DNA of 64,000 nucleotides from Rhodobacteraceae bacterium LMO-JJ12 (GCA_021555075.1 JAKGBX010000001.1:1922001-1986000); one strand, 5' to 3'. Shown: positions 33,242-45,087, counted from the stretch's first letter. Notes: generated by a model not told the origin, from the letters alone. Numbers and translations: made by a program.

Positions 33242-33774
33242 TATTTGAAAAGGTTATCAATCAACCGGTGATCGAAACCGAGCGTTTCGATCTGCGGCCC
33301 TTGCGCTTGTCGGATATGGGGCTGATCGAGCTTTATGCCGGTGATCAACGGGTCGCAAAGAACACCGCGTCGATCCCGCACCCGTTGCCTCCGGGGACAA
33401 CGGAAGATTTCGTACGCCGCGCGCAAGCCGATGACCGGCAGGAAGATGTCTGGGCGATGGACGCAACCAAAGCGGAAGGGCCCGCATTGATGGGGGTCGT
33501 CGGGATGACGCGGATGGACCGAAATCATAGTGAGATCGGGTATTGGGTGGCGCCGGCCTTCTGGAACACTGGCATTGCGCAACAAGCAGTGGCGGCCATT
33601 CTCCAAGCCAACCCGCTGAACAGCGAAACGATCTTTGCCAGCGTGTTTCAGGATAACCCGGCCTCGGCCCGGGTGCTGACCAACCAGGGTTTCGAATATC
33701 TGGGCGATGCAGAGACCTTTTCGGTTGCGCGCGCAGCGACAGTTCCAACTTGGACCTACTCATTGAAATGCTGA
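33238..33774 (+). CDS. GNAT-family N-acetyltransferase (RimJ/RimL type)
   Basis: 178 aa. ETERFDLRPLRLSDMG at the N-terminus, SEIGYWVAPAFWNTGIAQQA (acetyl-CoA loop) and FQDNPASARVLTNQGFEYLG are typical of the RimJ/RimL subgroup. Acceptor unknown. Translationally coupled to the exporter upstream. Confidence 0.85.
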   Translation: MIFEKVINQPVIETERFDLRPLRLSDMGLIELYAGDQRVAKNTASIPHPLPPGTTEDFVRRAQADDRQEDVWAMDATKAEGPALMGVVGMTRMDRNHSEIGYWVAPAFWNTGIAQQAVAAILQANPLNSETIFASVFQDNPASARVLTNQGFEYLGDAETFSVARAATVPTWTYSLKC

Positions 33775-33892
33775 TGGCGGCGAGGGCAAATTGTTCATGC
33801 TATGCTTGCGGTGTGGGCCGTGCAGGCCTAAGGCATTCCAACATATCGCTAAGTCACAGCGGTAAGTCGAAACGCCCGGGACGAGTGAGTGA

Positions 33893-36087
<2,195 letters not shown>

Positions 36088-36110
36088 TCCGCCCGCTATG
36101 GTGCCCATTG

Positions 36111-36139
36111 CCTCATCTTGCTAAAAATACACCCGCCGG
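36111..36139 (-). repeat. Dispersed intergenic motif, copy 2 (minus orientation)
   Basis: On the minus strand it reads GGGTGTATTTTTAGCAAGAT then GAGG. It lies in the 93-bp proB-proA gap, opposite to the direction of transcription. Confidence 0.55.
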
Positions 36140-36180
36140 AGACATCTACCGCTCTCCACCCAAACCAGAGGTTTGATCCG

Positions 36181-37446
36181 ATGAAAGACAGTGCCGATAT
36201 TCACGCCTTGATGGCCGATCTCGGAGCGCGCGCCAAATCCGCGGCTGCTCAACTGGCCTTTACCAGTGGCGAGAGCAAGCATGCCGCGTTGGTCGGAGCC
36301 GCCGAAGCGGTTTGGGCAAGACGCGACGAGATAATCGCGGCCAACACAAAAGATCTGGATTATGGTCGCGACAAAGGGCTTTCGGCAGCGATGATGGACC
36401 GATTGATGCTGGATGAAGCACGGATTCGTGCCATGGTCGATGGATTGCGCGCTGTGGCCGAGCAGCCCGATCCAATCGGCGAGGTTCTGGCCGAGTGGGA
36501 TCAACCTAGTGGCCTGCACATCCGCCGGGTTCGCACGCCTTTGGGTGTTATTGGCGTAATCTATGAGAGCCGTCCCAATGTGACGGCAGATGCCGGGGCG
36601 CTGTGCCTCAAAGCGGGCAATGCGGTGATCCTGCGCGGTGGCTCGGAGAGTTTTCATTCAGCCGGTGCCATCCATTCCTGTTTGCAGGAGGGGCTGAGCG
36701 CAGCCGGCCTGCCCGAAGACGCGATCCAGCTGGTGCCAACACGAGACCGCGCTGCAGTGAGCGAGATGCTGACCATGACCGATACGATCGACGTGATTGT
36801 GCCGCGCGGTGGCAAGGGATTGGTTGGTCTGGTGCAACGCGAAGCACGAGTGCCGGTCTTTGCCCATCTCGAAGGCATTGTGCATATTTATCTCGACAAA
36901 GCGGCCGATCCGGTGAAGGCGTTGAATGTCGTGATGAACGCGAAAACGCGGCGTACGGGGATTTGCGGTGCGGCTGAATGCTTGCTGATTCATCATGATC
37001 TGCTCGACACTATTGGTCAGGGTGTGATCCGGGCACTGATCGATGCGGGTGTGCGGGTTCACGCCGATGAGACGCTGCAAGTGATCGAGCGCACCATTGC
37101 AGCGACAGACGAGGATTGGGGGCGTGAATATCTTGACATGGATATCGCTGCAAAAGTAGTCCCCGATATTGACGCTGCAATCGCCCATATTCGCACCTAT
37201 GGATCCGACCATACCGATTGTATCATCACTGAGGACGACGAGGCGGCGGCGCTCTTTTTTGAGCGGCTGGACAGTGCGATTTTGATGCGCAACGCTTCCA
37301 CCCAGTTTGCGGACGGTGGAGAATTTGGAATGGGTGCCGAGATCGGAATTGCTACGGGCAAGATGCACGCCCGCGGACCGGTGGGCGCGGCGCAACTGAC
37401 CAGCTTCAAATACCTTGTTGAAGGCGATGGCGCGGTGCGCACCTGA
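36181..37446 (+). CDS. proA: Gamma-glutamyl phosphate reductase
   Basis: 421 aa. Aldehyde-dehydrogenase-like fold, with [38 protein letters not shown] and the catalytic Cys in [22 protein letters not shown]-dependent reduction of glutamyl phosphate in proline synthesis. ATG 36181 fits the family start. Confidence 0.96.
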   Translation: MKDSADIHALMADLGARAKSAAAQLAFTSGESKHAALVGAAEAVWARRDEIIAANTKDLDYGRDKGLSAAMMDRLMLDEARIRAMVDGLRAVAEQPDPIGEVLAEWDQPSGLHIRRVRTPLGVIGVIYESRPNVTADAGALCLKAGNAVILRGGSESFHSAGAIHSCLQEGLSAAGLPEDAIQLVPTRDRAAVSEMLTMTDTIDVIVPRGGKGLVGLVQREARVPVFAHLEGIVHIYLDKAADPVKALNVVMNAKTRRTGICGAAECLLIHHDLLDTIGQGVIRALIDAGVRVHADETLQVIERTIAATDEDWGREYLDMDIAAKVVPDIDAAIAHIRTYGSDHTDCIITEDDEAAALFFERLDSAILMRNASTQFADGGEFGMGAEIGIATGKMHARGPVGAAQLTSFKYLVEGDGAVRT

Positions 37447-37463
37447 AAGGCGTGAGCAGAATT

Positions 37464-38069
37464 TCAGAAGGTAATGCTGAGGCTGCCGTCGCCGGCGGCA
37501 ATCACAGGCATGCGGCCCAGATCGGCCAATGCAAGTGGCAGGAGGGCGAACTGTACCTGGTCGGGCCGCAGATCGCCAAATCCCGAACTGCCCCCTTCCA
37601 ATCTGCTCCAAAGCGTCTTGTCGTGCGCCACACGTCCCCCAGAACCCGACACACAGAGTTTGTCGCCATGTTGCGTTACTGTGATCAAACCGCCCCGAGG
37701 CAGAGCGGATTCGATGCAAAGCAGGGCGAGGAACGCCGCCTGGACTTCGGCACGGCTGACATCGCCTTGGGCATCCCATCTGGCGCGCTGGCGTCCTTCA
37801 CAGTAGGTGTCAGAAACAATTGGAACAACTGTCGCAGACCCCAAGGTTTGCTCCGGCGAAGCCACACCAAAGGCGATGCGAAAAAACTTGATGCGCGCGG
37901 CGGCATTCGACACGCTATCAGAGATCAGAGTGAGCTCGGGTGTGTCGATCGGGCCCCCCATTGCAATGAGTTCGATTCCGTTGTTGATCGCACCCACCGG
38001 GCTGATCAGATCGTGACAGATGCGCGAACCGACCAGTGTGGCAAGTGAAAGAGTAGTAGTATTGGGCAT
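37464..38069 (-). CDS. chpT: Histidine phosphotransferase ChpT
   Basis: 201 aa. The phosphoacceptor is His19 in RICHDLISPVGAINNGIEL. The rest is a degenerate kinase-like domain without ATP-binding boxes, the ChpT fold (DUF2328). It relays phosphate from CckA (6.2-8.6 kb here) to CtrA and CpdR, which in Rhodobacteraceae affects motility and gene-transfer agents. The start at 38069 lies only ~25 bp from a divergent gene, so promoters overlap. Confidence 0.88.
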   Translation of the reverse strand: MPNTTTLSLATLVGSRICHDLISPVGAINNGIELIAMGGPIDTPELTLISDSVSNAAARIKFFRIAFGVASPEQTLGSATVVPIVSDTYCEGRQRARWDAQGDVSRAEVQAAFLALLCIESALPRGGLITVTQHGDKLCVSGSGGRVAHDKTLWSRLEGGSSGFGDLRPDQVQFALLPLALADLGRMPVIAAGDGSLSITF

Positions 38070-38093
38070 GTTGCGCTCCGAAATGAGGAAATG

Positions 38094-38279
38094 ATGAACG
38101 ATTTGAATGCGATATTGGCACCAGGTATGCGCGTGCGCCACCCGAACCGATATGATTGGGGGGTCGGACAGGTGCAATCCAATATACTCGGCAAGATCAC
38201 GGTCAACTTCCCCGAAGCTGGTAAGGTGGTTATTGATGGTGCGCGCATTGCGCTTGAACCTGTTCTTGATGACGGGTGA
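38094..38279 (+). CDS. DUF3553 small protein
   Basis: 61 aa. MRVRHPNRYDWGVGQVQSNI and GKITVNFPEAGKVVIDG match DUF3553, a small beta-rich domain seen alone or at the C-terminus of UvrD-type helicases. ATG 38094 is 5 nt after GAGG; ATG 38091 is the alternative. Divergent from chpT. Confidence 0.8.
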   Translation: MNDLNAILAPGMRVRHPNRYDWGVGQVQSNILGKITVNFPEAGKVVIDGARIALEPVLDDG

Positions 38280-38291
38280 AAGTTATCAAAT

Positions 38292-38309
38292 GGTTAACGG
38301 GTGTTAACC
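38292..38309. promoter_or_regulatory. GGTTAAC inverted repeat before olsB
   Basis: GGTTAAC and GTTAACC with a 4-nt spacer form a perfect 7-bp dyad. The TTAA cores are 6 nt apart, one short of the CtrA spacing, so CtrA binding is uncertain. It lies 63 bp before the olsB start. Confidence 0.4.
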
Positions 38310-38371
38310 CTCCCTTGCACGGTGGCGGCTACCCGCCTAGAACCGCATCGGATCAGGTAGGATTGGGGCAG

Positions 38372-39139
38372 ATGGCCGAGCCGCAATACGAAGTGAGACT
38401 GGCGGAATGTGAAGCTGATCTTTTGGCGGCGCAGAGGTTGCGCTATCGCGTCTTCGTCGAGGAGCTTGGCAGCGGTGGGGCGCTGGTGGACCATGTCGGC
38501 CGGTTTGAACGCGACCGGTTCGACCCATACTTTGACCATCTGATCCTGATCGACCACAGCCGCAATGCGATGGCATTGGATCATGTGGTGGGTGTCTATC
38601 GGCTGATGCGTTCGGGAATGGCGCGAGAGGCCGGGCAGTTTTACTCAGAAGATGAATACGATCTTGGGCCGCTGCGCCAGAGCGGGCGCGAATTGTTGGA
38701 GCTGGGGCGGTCGTGCCTTTTGCCCGAGTATCGCGGTGGGGCGGCCATGTATCACCTTTGGAACGGGCTGGCGGCCTATGTCGATACCCATGGCATCGAA
38801 ATCTTGTTTGGTGTGGCCAGCTTTCATGGCACGGATGTCGCCGCTCTGGCACAGCCATTATCTTTGCTCTATCATCGACACCTTGCACCAGAACATCTTT
38901 GCGTTCGCTCTAAACTCTATCAAAACATGGACTTGATGGACGAAGCTCAGCTAGATAGACGAGCGGCGATGGTGCAAGTGCCCGCATTGATCAAGGCCTA
39001 TCTGCGGCTCGGTGGCGTGGTGGGCGATGGCGCTTTTGTGGATCACGCATTCAACACCACCGACATTTGCCTGATCATGGATACGGCGCGAATGAACGCC
39101 AAGCGCCGACGAATTTATGCAAGGGAAAGCCGCGCATGA
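38372..39139 (+). CDS. olsB: Ornithine-acyl-ACP N-acyltransferase OlsB
   Basis: 255 aa. An autoinducer-synthase-like GNAT domain (LLAAQRLRYRVFVEELG, ELGRSCLLPEYRGGAAMYHL) and a characteristic C-terminus (DHAFNTTDICLIMDTARM). It makes lyso-ornithine lipid from ornithine and 3-hydroxyacyl-ACP. The ATG at 38372 follows AGGATTGGGG. It overlaps olsA by 4 nt. Confidence 0.92.
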   Translation: MAEPQYEVRLAECEADLLAAQRLRYRVFVEELGSGGALVDHVGRFERDRFDPYFDHLILIDHSRNAMALDHVVGVYRLMRSGMAREAGQFYSEDEYDLGPLRQSGRELLELGRSCLLPEYRGGAAMYHLWNGLAAYVDTHGIEILFGVASFHGTDVAALAQPLSLLYHRHLAPEHLCVRSKLYQNMDLMDEAQLDRRAAMVQVPALIKAYLRLGGVVGDGAFVDHAFNTTDICLIMDTARMNAKRRRIYARESRA

Positions 39140-39963
39140 GCACGTGGAATCCGCAAATGGAGCCGCCGGAGGTTGTGATCGGGCCGCTGGGCTGGCTGCG
39201 GGTGGTGCTACGCGGCCTGATCCTGGGGGTAATCGTTTTTGGTGGGCTGGTAATTCTGCTCTTGTTGCGGCTGATCGAACGGCCGCTTTTCGGGCTACAT
39301 CGGCCCTGGACGCCGTGGATTGTACAGGCGGTGTGCCGGGCGGCGTTTCGGATACTCGGGATGGCGCATCGGGTCGAGGGCGTGCGTATGCGCGAACGGG
39401 GAGCAGTGGTGTCTAACCATGCGTCATGGCTGGATATTTTTGCGCTGAACGCCTGCAAGCGGGTGTATTTCGTATCAAAGTCCGAGGTGGCGGGATGGCC
39501 GGGTATCGGATGGCTGGCGCGGGCGACGGGCACGGTTTTCATCCGCCGCGACCCGCGCGACGCGCGCGCGCAACAAGAGATTTTCGAGGAACGGCTCTTG
39601 GCGGGGCATCGCCTGCTCTTTTTTCCGGAAGGGACTTCGACGGACGGAAGGCGCGTTTTACCTTTTAAATCAACGCTTTTTCAGGCGTTCTTTACGCCGC
39701 ATCTGGTGCATGAGCTTTATATTCAACCCGTCACATTGATCTATCGCCCGCCAAATGGGGCCGACCCCAGAATTTATGGCTGGTGGGGGGATATGGCATT
39801 TGGTCCGCATCTTGTGCAAACACTGGCGGCGGCGCGGCAGGGAACGGTCTCAGTGGTTTATCATACCCCGCTGAAAGTAGATGAATTTGACGATCGCAAG
39901 GCGCTGGCGCGGGCCTGTGAGAGGGCGGTGCGCAGTGGGTTGCCCGAGGATGTGGCGGCGTAG
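39136..39963 (+). CDS. olsA: Lyso-ornithine lipid O-acyltransferase OlsA
   Basis: 275 aa. A membrane helix at ~25-48 is followed by a PlsC-type acyltransferase domain with NHASWLDIFAL (HX4D) and FPEGTSTDGRRVLPFK. It adds the second acyl chain to form ornithine lipid, a phosphorus-free membrane lipid common in marine roseobacters. ATGA overlap with olsB. Confidence 0.92.
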   Translation: MSTWNPQMEPPEVVIGPLGWLRVVLRGLILGVIVFGGLVILLLLRLIERPLFGLHRPWTPWIVQAVCRAAFRILGMAHRVEGVRMRERGAVVSNHASWLDIFALNACKRVYFVSKSEVAGWPGIGWLARATGTVFIRRDPRDARAQQEIFEERLLAGHRLLFFPEGTSTDGRRVLPFKSTLFQAFFTPHLVHELYIQPVTLIYRPPNGADPRIYGWWGDMAFGPHLVQTLAAARQGTVSVVYHTPLKVDEFDDRKALARACERAVRSGLPEDVAA

Positions 39964-40134
39964 AATACGGCGCGATCCATGCGGTTTGGGAATGGTTAAT
40001 CCCGCCTCGGGCAGCGACTCATAGGGGTGATTTGCGTGCACCGGTCTGCGCACAGGGCGTGCACCCTATGGCCGCGAAACAGGCAAAAACGGCGCGGTTA
40101 AGGCTGCGCTCGCTGCTTTGCTCCGGTTTTCAGA

Positions 40135-40755
40135 TCAGGCCAGGGGGGCGATGAGAGTCTTGAGGGCCGCAACCGGATCGTCGGCGAGCCAGATCTCGTC
40201 TCCGATGCCGAAGAAATCGGTGACCGGGGCAAGATCGGCGATGAGGTCAACATCAAGCGCACCTTCGGCTACGACGGGCACTTCGACAACTTCGCTCCAC
40301 CACTGAAAAAGGTCACGTTCGGCCACGCTGCCGTCGCCCAAGGGGGTTTCGCCAATGGGTCCGAAGCTGATGTAATCGGCGCCGGCTTCGCCCGCATTGA
40401 GGCCATCATGGCGCGAGGCGCCGCAGAACGCGCCGACGATTGCATCCTGGCCCAGTTCCTGGCGCACCTTGCGCACCAGACGCGCGCCATCGGTGAGATG
40501 CACACCGTCAAGGCCGAGACGTTCGACGAGGAGGATGTGACGCTCGATCACCAGGGCGACGTCGCGCGCGATGGTGACTTCGCGCACTGCATCCGCCGCG
40601 CGGCAAAGCGTGTCTTCGTCATGGCTGGACAGGGCCAGCCGGACGCAGGCAACCGCCTGGGCGTCAAGCACGCGGGCGAGTTGATCCGGGAAACGGCTGA
40701 GTTCGATCTCGGCGGGGGTGATGATGTAGAGTTGCGGCGTCTCGGGCGCGTCCAT
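40135..40755 (-). CDS. thiE: Thiamine phosphate synthase-like protein
   Basis: 206 aa, TIM-barrel type. LDGVHLTDGARLVRKVRQEL and GADYISFGPIGETPLGDG match the ThiE family. The last phosphate-binding segment usually reads AIGGI but is VAEGALDVDLI here, so substrate binding may differ. Convergent with olsA across a 170-bp gap holding a hairpin (ATAGGG..CCCTAT, about 40021-40071). Confidence 0.78.
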   Translation of the reverse strand: MDAPETPQLYIITPAEIELSRFPDQLARVLDAQAVACVRLALSSHDEDTLCRAADAVREVTIARDVALVIERHILLVERLGLDGVHLTDGARLVRKVRQELGQDAIVGAFCGASRHDGLNAGEAGADYISFGPIGETPLGDGSVAERDLFQWWSEVVEVPVVAEGALDVDLIADLAPVTDFFGIGDEIWLADDPVAALKTLIAPLA

Positions 40756-40825
40756 TGTCTTGTCCTCGAACCGGGGGCGTCGCGCTGCTATAGCGCGGAA
40801 AAACGCGCCGGGGCAAGCGATTGCC

Positions 40826-41152
40826 TCACTTGGCTGGCAAGGTTGCGTTGAAAGCGAGGGCGAGGCGCATCAGCGCGGCGCGGGTGGTGTCGTCTTCAAG
40901 GGCCTCGGGCGCGGCATCGACAAAGGCACCCATCCGCCGCCCGGTCATTTCCATATAGTCCACGTCGGGCAACGCGAGGGCAATTTCGACGTTGGGTTTG
41001 CCGACGCGGAAGAGCGCGCCGTTCTTGTGGGTGCCGCAGAGCATGTTGCCGCGCAGCATGAAGCAAACCCCGCCGAACATGCGCTTTTCTTCGACCTCAT
41101 GATCAGCGAGATCGTCGCGCAGCAATGCGGTGTGGCCCGGGTCATAGGTCAT
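40826..41152 (-). CDS. TfoX/Sxy N-terminal-domain protein
   Basis: 108 aa. EEKRMFGGVCFMLRGNMLCG and FRVGKPNVEIAL are typical of the TfoX N-terminal family, found in competence regulators and in many stand-alone proteins of unknown role. Single domain only; the C-terminal TfoX domain is absent. Confidence 0.85.
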   Translation of the reverse strand: MTYDPGHTALLRDDLADHEVEEKRMFGGVCFMLRGNMLCGTHKNGALFRVGKPNVEIALALPDVDYMEMTGRRMGAFVDAAPEALEDDTTRAALMRLALAFNATLPAK

Positions 41153-41207
41153 GGTACGTCCCTTTACGTTTCACGACGAACCTAGCGTATTGTTGCAGGG
41201 TGGGATT

Positions 41208-41232
41208 GGATATTTTTGGCAAGATGAAGCGG
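41208..41232 (+). repeat. Dispersed intergenic motif, copy 3
   Basis: GGATATTTTTGGCAAGATGA followed by AGCGG, the best match to the consensus. It lies between the divergent TfoX-like and trmJ genes. Confidence 0.6.
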
Positions 41233-41296
41233 TGAGGGGGTTTTATTGTGCTCTGGCGTGGCGTATCCGCGCGACAGACGTCAGGAGAATAGCCCC

Positions 41297-42037
41297 ATGC
41301 CAAGCGAAACCCCGCAACCTGCATTCGTTCTGGTGCGCCCGCAGATGGGTGAAAATATCGGCGCGGCAGCGCGTGCGATGTGGAATTTCGGGTTGGACCG
41401 GATGCGTGTGGTGGCGCCGCGCGATGGCTGGCCGAGCGAGCGGGCGGTGGCGATGGCGAGCGGGGCGGGGCGGCTTTTGGATGAGGCGCTGCTCTATGAC
41501 GATCTGGCCGGGGCGCTGGAAGATTGCACCTATGTTTATGCCACGACGGCGCGGGCGCGCGAGTTGACCAAGCCGGTATTGAGCCCGGAACGGGCGATGG
41601 CCGACGCGGCCGAGCGGATTGCGGCAGGTGAGAAGGTGGGCGTGTTGTTCGGACCAGAGCGCGCAGGGTTGGAAAACGACGATGTGGCGCGCGCCAATGC
41701 GATTATTTCGGTGCCGGTCAATCCGCGCTTTGCCTCGCTCAACCTAGGGCAATGTGTTTTGTTGACCGGCTATGAGTGGATGCGCGCGGCGGGGGATGTT
41801 GTGCATGAAAGCTATGTGCCGAGTCGGGGCGATTGGGCCACGGGGCAGGATGTTGAAAAGCTGGGCGAGCATTATGAGCGGGAGCTGGATGCGTCGGGGT
41901 TCTTCTATCCGCCCGAGAAGGCCGAGGGCATGAAAATCAGGCTGCGCAATCTCTGGAGCCGGATGCGATTGACGCGCACGGATGTGCAGATGTTGCATGG
42001 CGTGCTGCGACAGATGGTGCACACCAACACCCGTTGA
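41297..42037 (+). CDS. trmJ: TrmJ-type tRNA 2'-O-methyltransferase (SPOUT)
   Basis: 246 aa. SPOUT fold: FVLVRPQMGENIGAAARAMW, GVLFGPERAGLENDDVARAN and VPVNPRFASLNLGQCVLLTG are the three signature regions. TrmJ methylates position 32 in the tRNA anticodon loop. CAGGAGAAT precedes ATG 41297. 49 bp before ctaA. Confidence 0.9.
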   Translation: MPSETPQPAFVLVRPQMGENIGAAARAMWNFGLDRMRVVAPRDGWPSERAVAMASGAGRLLDEALLYDDLAGALEDCTYVYATTARARELTKPVLSPERAMADAAERIAAGEKVGVLFGPERAGLENDDVARANAIISVPVNPRFASLNLGQCVLLTGYEWMRAAGDVVHESYVPSRGDWATGQDVEKLGEHYERELDASGFFYPPEKAEGMKIRLRNLWSRMRLTRTDVQMLHGVLRQMVHTNTR

Positions 42038-42086
42038 AGCGGGCGGCGTCCCGGCATAGGGTTGGCGGCGGTGATGGAGACTTGGA

Positions 42087-43226
42087 ATGGCAGAGAAACG
42101 CTCAATTTTTGAAGAGGTTGGTGAGGGCGCGCGCAAGACGATCGTCCCCGAAGGCGGGATGATTGATCGCGGGCGCAGGGGTGCGCGGGGCGCGATCCGC
42201 GCCTGGCTTTTGGTGCTGTTTGCGCTGGTGGTGATCATGATCGCCGTGGGTGGTTTGACCCGGCTGACCGATAGTGGGCTTTCGATTACGGAATGGCGAC
42301 CGGTGACCGGGGCGATGCCGCCGATGAATGAGGCCGATTGGCAGGCGGAATTTGAAAAATATCAGGCCAGTCCGCAGTTTCAAATCGAAAACAAGTGGAT
42401 GCAACTGCATGACTTCAAGGTCATCTACTGGTGGGAATGGGGGCATCGCCAGCTTGGCCGGGTGATTGGTCTGGTTTGGGCCGTTGGCTTCGTGTTCTTC
42501 TGGCTGAGCAAGCGGATACCGCCGGGGTGGACCGGGCGGCTTTTGCTTGTCGGGGGGCTTGGCGGATTGCAGGGGGCCGTTGGCTGGTGGATGGTGGCCA
42601 GCGGGCTTACGGGGTCGATGACCAGCGTGGCGAGCTATCGTTTGGCAACGCACCTGGGGCTGGCCTTTGTCATCCTCGGGTTCATCGCTTGGTATGTCTT
42701 GGTGTTGGGGCGCGAGGAACGTGATCTGATGCAGGCACGGCGCGGGCGCGAGGCGAAGCTGTTTGCAATTTCAACCGGATGGATGCATTTCGCTTTCCTG
42801 CAGATCCTTCTGGGGGCGCTGGTGGCGGGGATTGACGCCGGGCGCTCTTATACCGATTGGCCCTTGATGGGTGGGCAGGTGATTCCGCCCGGTGCGATGA
42901 TGATCGAGCCGGCATGGCGCAATTTCTTTGAAAACCCCGGAACGGTGCAGTTTGTGCATCGCATCGTGGGCTATTTGCTGGCGGCATATACGATCAGGGC
43001 CTGGATGCGCGGCCGGCGCAGCGCCAATCGCAAAACGCAGCAGGCGTTTTCGCTGGCCGCGATTGGGGTGGCGTTGCAGGTTGTTCTGGGCATTTACACG
43101 GTGATGACGGCAGCCCCTTGGGAGATTGCGATTGCGCATCAGCTGGGCGCCGTGGCGGTGTTTGTCTTGATCATCCGGGCGCGGTTTGCGGCCGCTTATC
43201 CACAAGTTACGTCGATCAGAGGGTGA
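42087..43226 (+). CDS. ctaA: Heme A synthase (type 2 CtaA/COX15)
   Basis: 379 aa with about eight transmembrane helices. VGGLTRLTDSGLSITEWRPV, WWEWGHRQLGRVIG and FVHRIVGYLLAAYTIRAW provide the heme-ligating histidines. It converts heme O to heme A for aa3-type oxidases. The M32 peptidase gene starts immediately after the stop. Confidence 0.94.
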   Translation: MAEKRSIFEEVGEGARKTIVPEGGMIDRGRRGARGAIRAWLLVLFALVVIMIAVGGLTRLTDSGLSITEWRPVTGAMPPMNEADWQAEFEKYQASPQFQIENKWMQLHDFKVIYWWEWGHRQLGRVIGLVWAVGFVFFWLSKRIPPGWTGRLLLVGGLGGLQGAVGWWMVASGLTGSMTSVASYRLATHLGLAFVILGFIAWYVLVLGREERDLMQARRGREAKLFAISTGWMHFAFLQILLGALVAGIDAGRSYTDWPLMGGQVIPPGAMMIEPAWRNFFENPGTVQFVHRIVGYLLAAYTIRAWMRGRRSANRKTQQAFSLAAIGVALQVVLGIYTVMTAAPWEIAIAHQLGAVAVFVLIIRARFAAAYPQVTSIRG

Positions 43227-44705
43227 ATGATGACAGCATATGACGAGTTGATGGCGCATGAGCGCCTGACGGGTGCGCTTGGGCAGGTGGCCGGGCGGCT
43301 GGGCTGGGATCAGGAGACCATGATGCCGCGCGAAGCGGGTGAACAACGTGCCGAGGAAAGCGCGGCGATGGGGGCGATTTTGCACGCGCGCCGCTCTGAT
43401 CCGCGTATTGGTGAATGGCTGGCCGCGATTGACGAGAACGCGTTGGACGCCGTGGGACAGGCCAATTTGCGCCATATCCGACGCTCGTTTGAGCGCACGG
43501 TGCGCGTTCCCGAAGCATTGGCGACGGCGTTGGCGCGGCTGACCAGTCGGGCGCAGGGGCAATGGGCACGTGCGCGCGGTGATGAAGATGTGGCCAGTTT
43601 CGTGCCGGTGCTGGACGAAATTGTCAGGTTGAAGCGCGAAGAGGCGGCGGCGTTGGCCGATGGCGGCGATCTTTATGATGCGCTTTTGGATGACTATGAG
43701 CCAGAGGCCAAGGCAAGCGAGTTGGCAGATATGTTTGGCGCTCTGCGGCCCCGGTTGGTGGCGCTGCAAGAGGCGGCTCTGGCGGCCAAAGCCCCCGCGC
43801 CTCTGCACGGCACGTTTGATGAACAGGCGCAGATGAAGCTGGCGCGCAAGCTGGCCAAGACCTTTGGTTATGATATGAGCCGCGGGCGGATCGACAAGGC
43901 GGTGCATCCGTTTTCGTCTGGATCGTTCAATGATGTGCGCATTACCACGCGCACCGACCCCAACGATCCGTTCAATTGTCTTTATTCGACCATTCATGAG
44001 ACTGGTCATGCCTGTTACGAGCAAAATATCGCACAGGAATATGGGTTTACGCCGTTGGGGCAGGGGGTCTCAATGGGGGTGCATGAAAGCCAGAGTCGGA
44101 TTTATGAAAATCAACTGGGGCGTTCGCGCGCCTTTACCGGCTGGCTTTTTGGCGAGATGAAAGATGCGTTTGGCGATTTTGGCGTGGTGGATGAGGATGC
44201 GTTCTTTGCCACGGTGAACCGTCTACACCGCGGCTATATCCGCACCGAGGCGGACGAGGTGCAATATAATCTGCACGTGCTTTTGCGCTTTGATCTGGAA
44301 CGCGCGTTGATCGCGGGCGACTTGCAGGTCGGTGATCTGGAAAGTGCCTGGAACGAGCGGTTCGAGGCGGATTTCGGCTTTGCCGTGGACAAGCCATCAA
44401 ACGGGTGTTTGCAGGATGTGCATTGGTCGGTTGGGTTGTTTGGCTATTTCCCGACTTATAGCCTTGGCAATGTTTATGCCGGGTGTTTGCATGAAGCATT
44501 GCGCAAGGCGGTGCCGGAATTGGACGATCAGCTGGCTCGCGGCGATCTGGAGCCTGCGACGGAATGGTTGCGGGTGAATGTTCAGCAATATGGCGGGCTT
44601 TACCGACCTCGTGAGGTGATTGAGCGCGCCTGTGGTGCGGCGCCAAGCGAGGCGCCATTGCTTGATTATGTCGAGGCGAAGTTCAAAGGGATCTATGGGC
44701 TTTGA
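43227..44705 (+). CDS. M32-family metallocarboxypeptidase (Taq type)
   Basis: 492 aa, helical, family length about 500. The zinc site is His257-Glu-Thr-Gly-His261 (YSTIHETGHACYEQ), with downstream conserved GVSMGVHESQSRIYEN giving the third ligand, and GYFPTYSLGNVYAGCLHEA near the end. A cytosolic enzyme that trims C-terminal residues. ATG 43227 or 43230. Confidence 0.94.
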   Translation: MMTAYDELMAHERLTGALGQVAGRLGWDQETMMPREAGEQRAEESAAMGAILHARRSDPRIGEWLAAIDENALDAVGQANLRHIRRSFERTVRVPEALATALARLTSRAQGQWARARGDEDVASFVPVLDEIVRLKREEAAALADGGDLYDALLDDYEPEAKASELADMFGALRPRLVALQEAALAAKAPAPLHGTFDEQAQMKLARKLAKTFGYDMSRGRIDKAVHPFSSGSFNDVRITTRTDPNDPFNCLYSTIHETGHACYEQNIAQEYGFTPLGQGVSMGVHESQSRIYENQLGRSRAFTGWLFGEMKDAFGDFGVVDEDAFFATVNRLHRGYIRTEADEVQYNLHVLLRFDLERALIAGDLQVGDLESAWNERFEADFGFAVDKPSNGCLQDVHWSVGLFGYFPTYSLGNVYAGCLHEALRKAVPELDDQLARGDLEPATEWLRVNVQQYGGLYRPREVIERACGAAPSEAPLLDYVEAKFKGIYGL

Positions 44706-44712
44706 TTGGGAC

Positions 44713-44731
44713 GGTGGGCAGATTGCCCACC
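44713..44731. terminator. Hairpin between convergent genes
   Basis: GGTGGGCA and TGCCCACC, a perfect 8-bp stem with a 3-nt loop, located between the M32 gene and a minus-strand gene. No T-tract, but placement fits a shared terminator. Confidence 0.45.
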
Positions 44732-44732
44732 C

Positions 44733-45083
44733 CTAGAGAAGCCCCATACGTTCAACCCGTTCGGAATCGGGGAACGGACGGTAGAGCGCGAAATCGGCGT
44801 GTGCAATCAGGGTGTGCACATTGCGGTAGGCGGTGTTGACCGCTTCGTCCTCCTCCCCAGAAACATGGAAGGCGCGATCGAGTTGATCGAGGCTTTCGAC
44901 CGCCACTTCGAGCAATAAATCACGATAGGGGGTGTCGGCGAGATTGAGTTTGCGCCGCATCAGGCGCCAATCGAGGATTACGCCGCGCGATTTGAGCAGA
45001 CCCATCCATTGATCGAGCGCATGGGCAAAAGCCAGCGCCTTGGCGTCGTCCTTGAGATCAATTGAGCAGAGATAGGAATTCAT
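44733..45083 (-). CDS. DUF6614-type small protein
   Basis: 116 aa from ATG 45083. MNSYLCSIDLKDDAKALAFA, LDQWMGLLKSRGVILDWRLM and YRDLLLEVAVESLDQLDRAF resemble a conserved Rhodobacteraceae family that I associate with DUF6614. Its fold looks like a small alpha/beta (ferredoxin-like) domain. A perfect 11-bp hairpin abuts the start codon. Function unknown. Confidence 0.65.
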   Translation of the reverse strand: MNSYLCSIDLKDDAKALAFAHALDQWMGLLKSRGVILDWRLMRRKLNLADTPYRDLLLEVAVESLDQLDRAFHVSGEEDEAVNTAYRNVHTLIAHADFALYRPFPDSERVERMGLL

Positions 45084-45087
45084 TGGC

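Noticed and set aside
42771-44024. 417-codon minus-strand frame opposite ctaA and the M32 gene
   Set aside because: Spans two well-supported plus-strand genes and has no family features.
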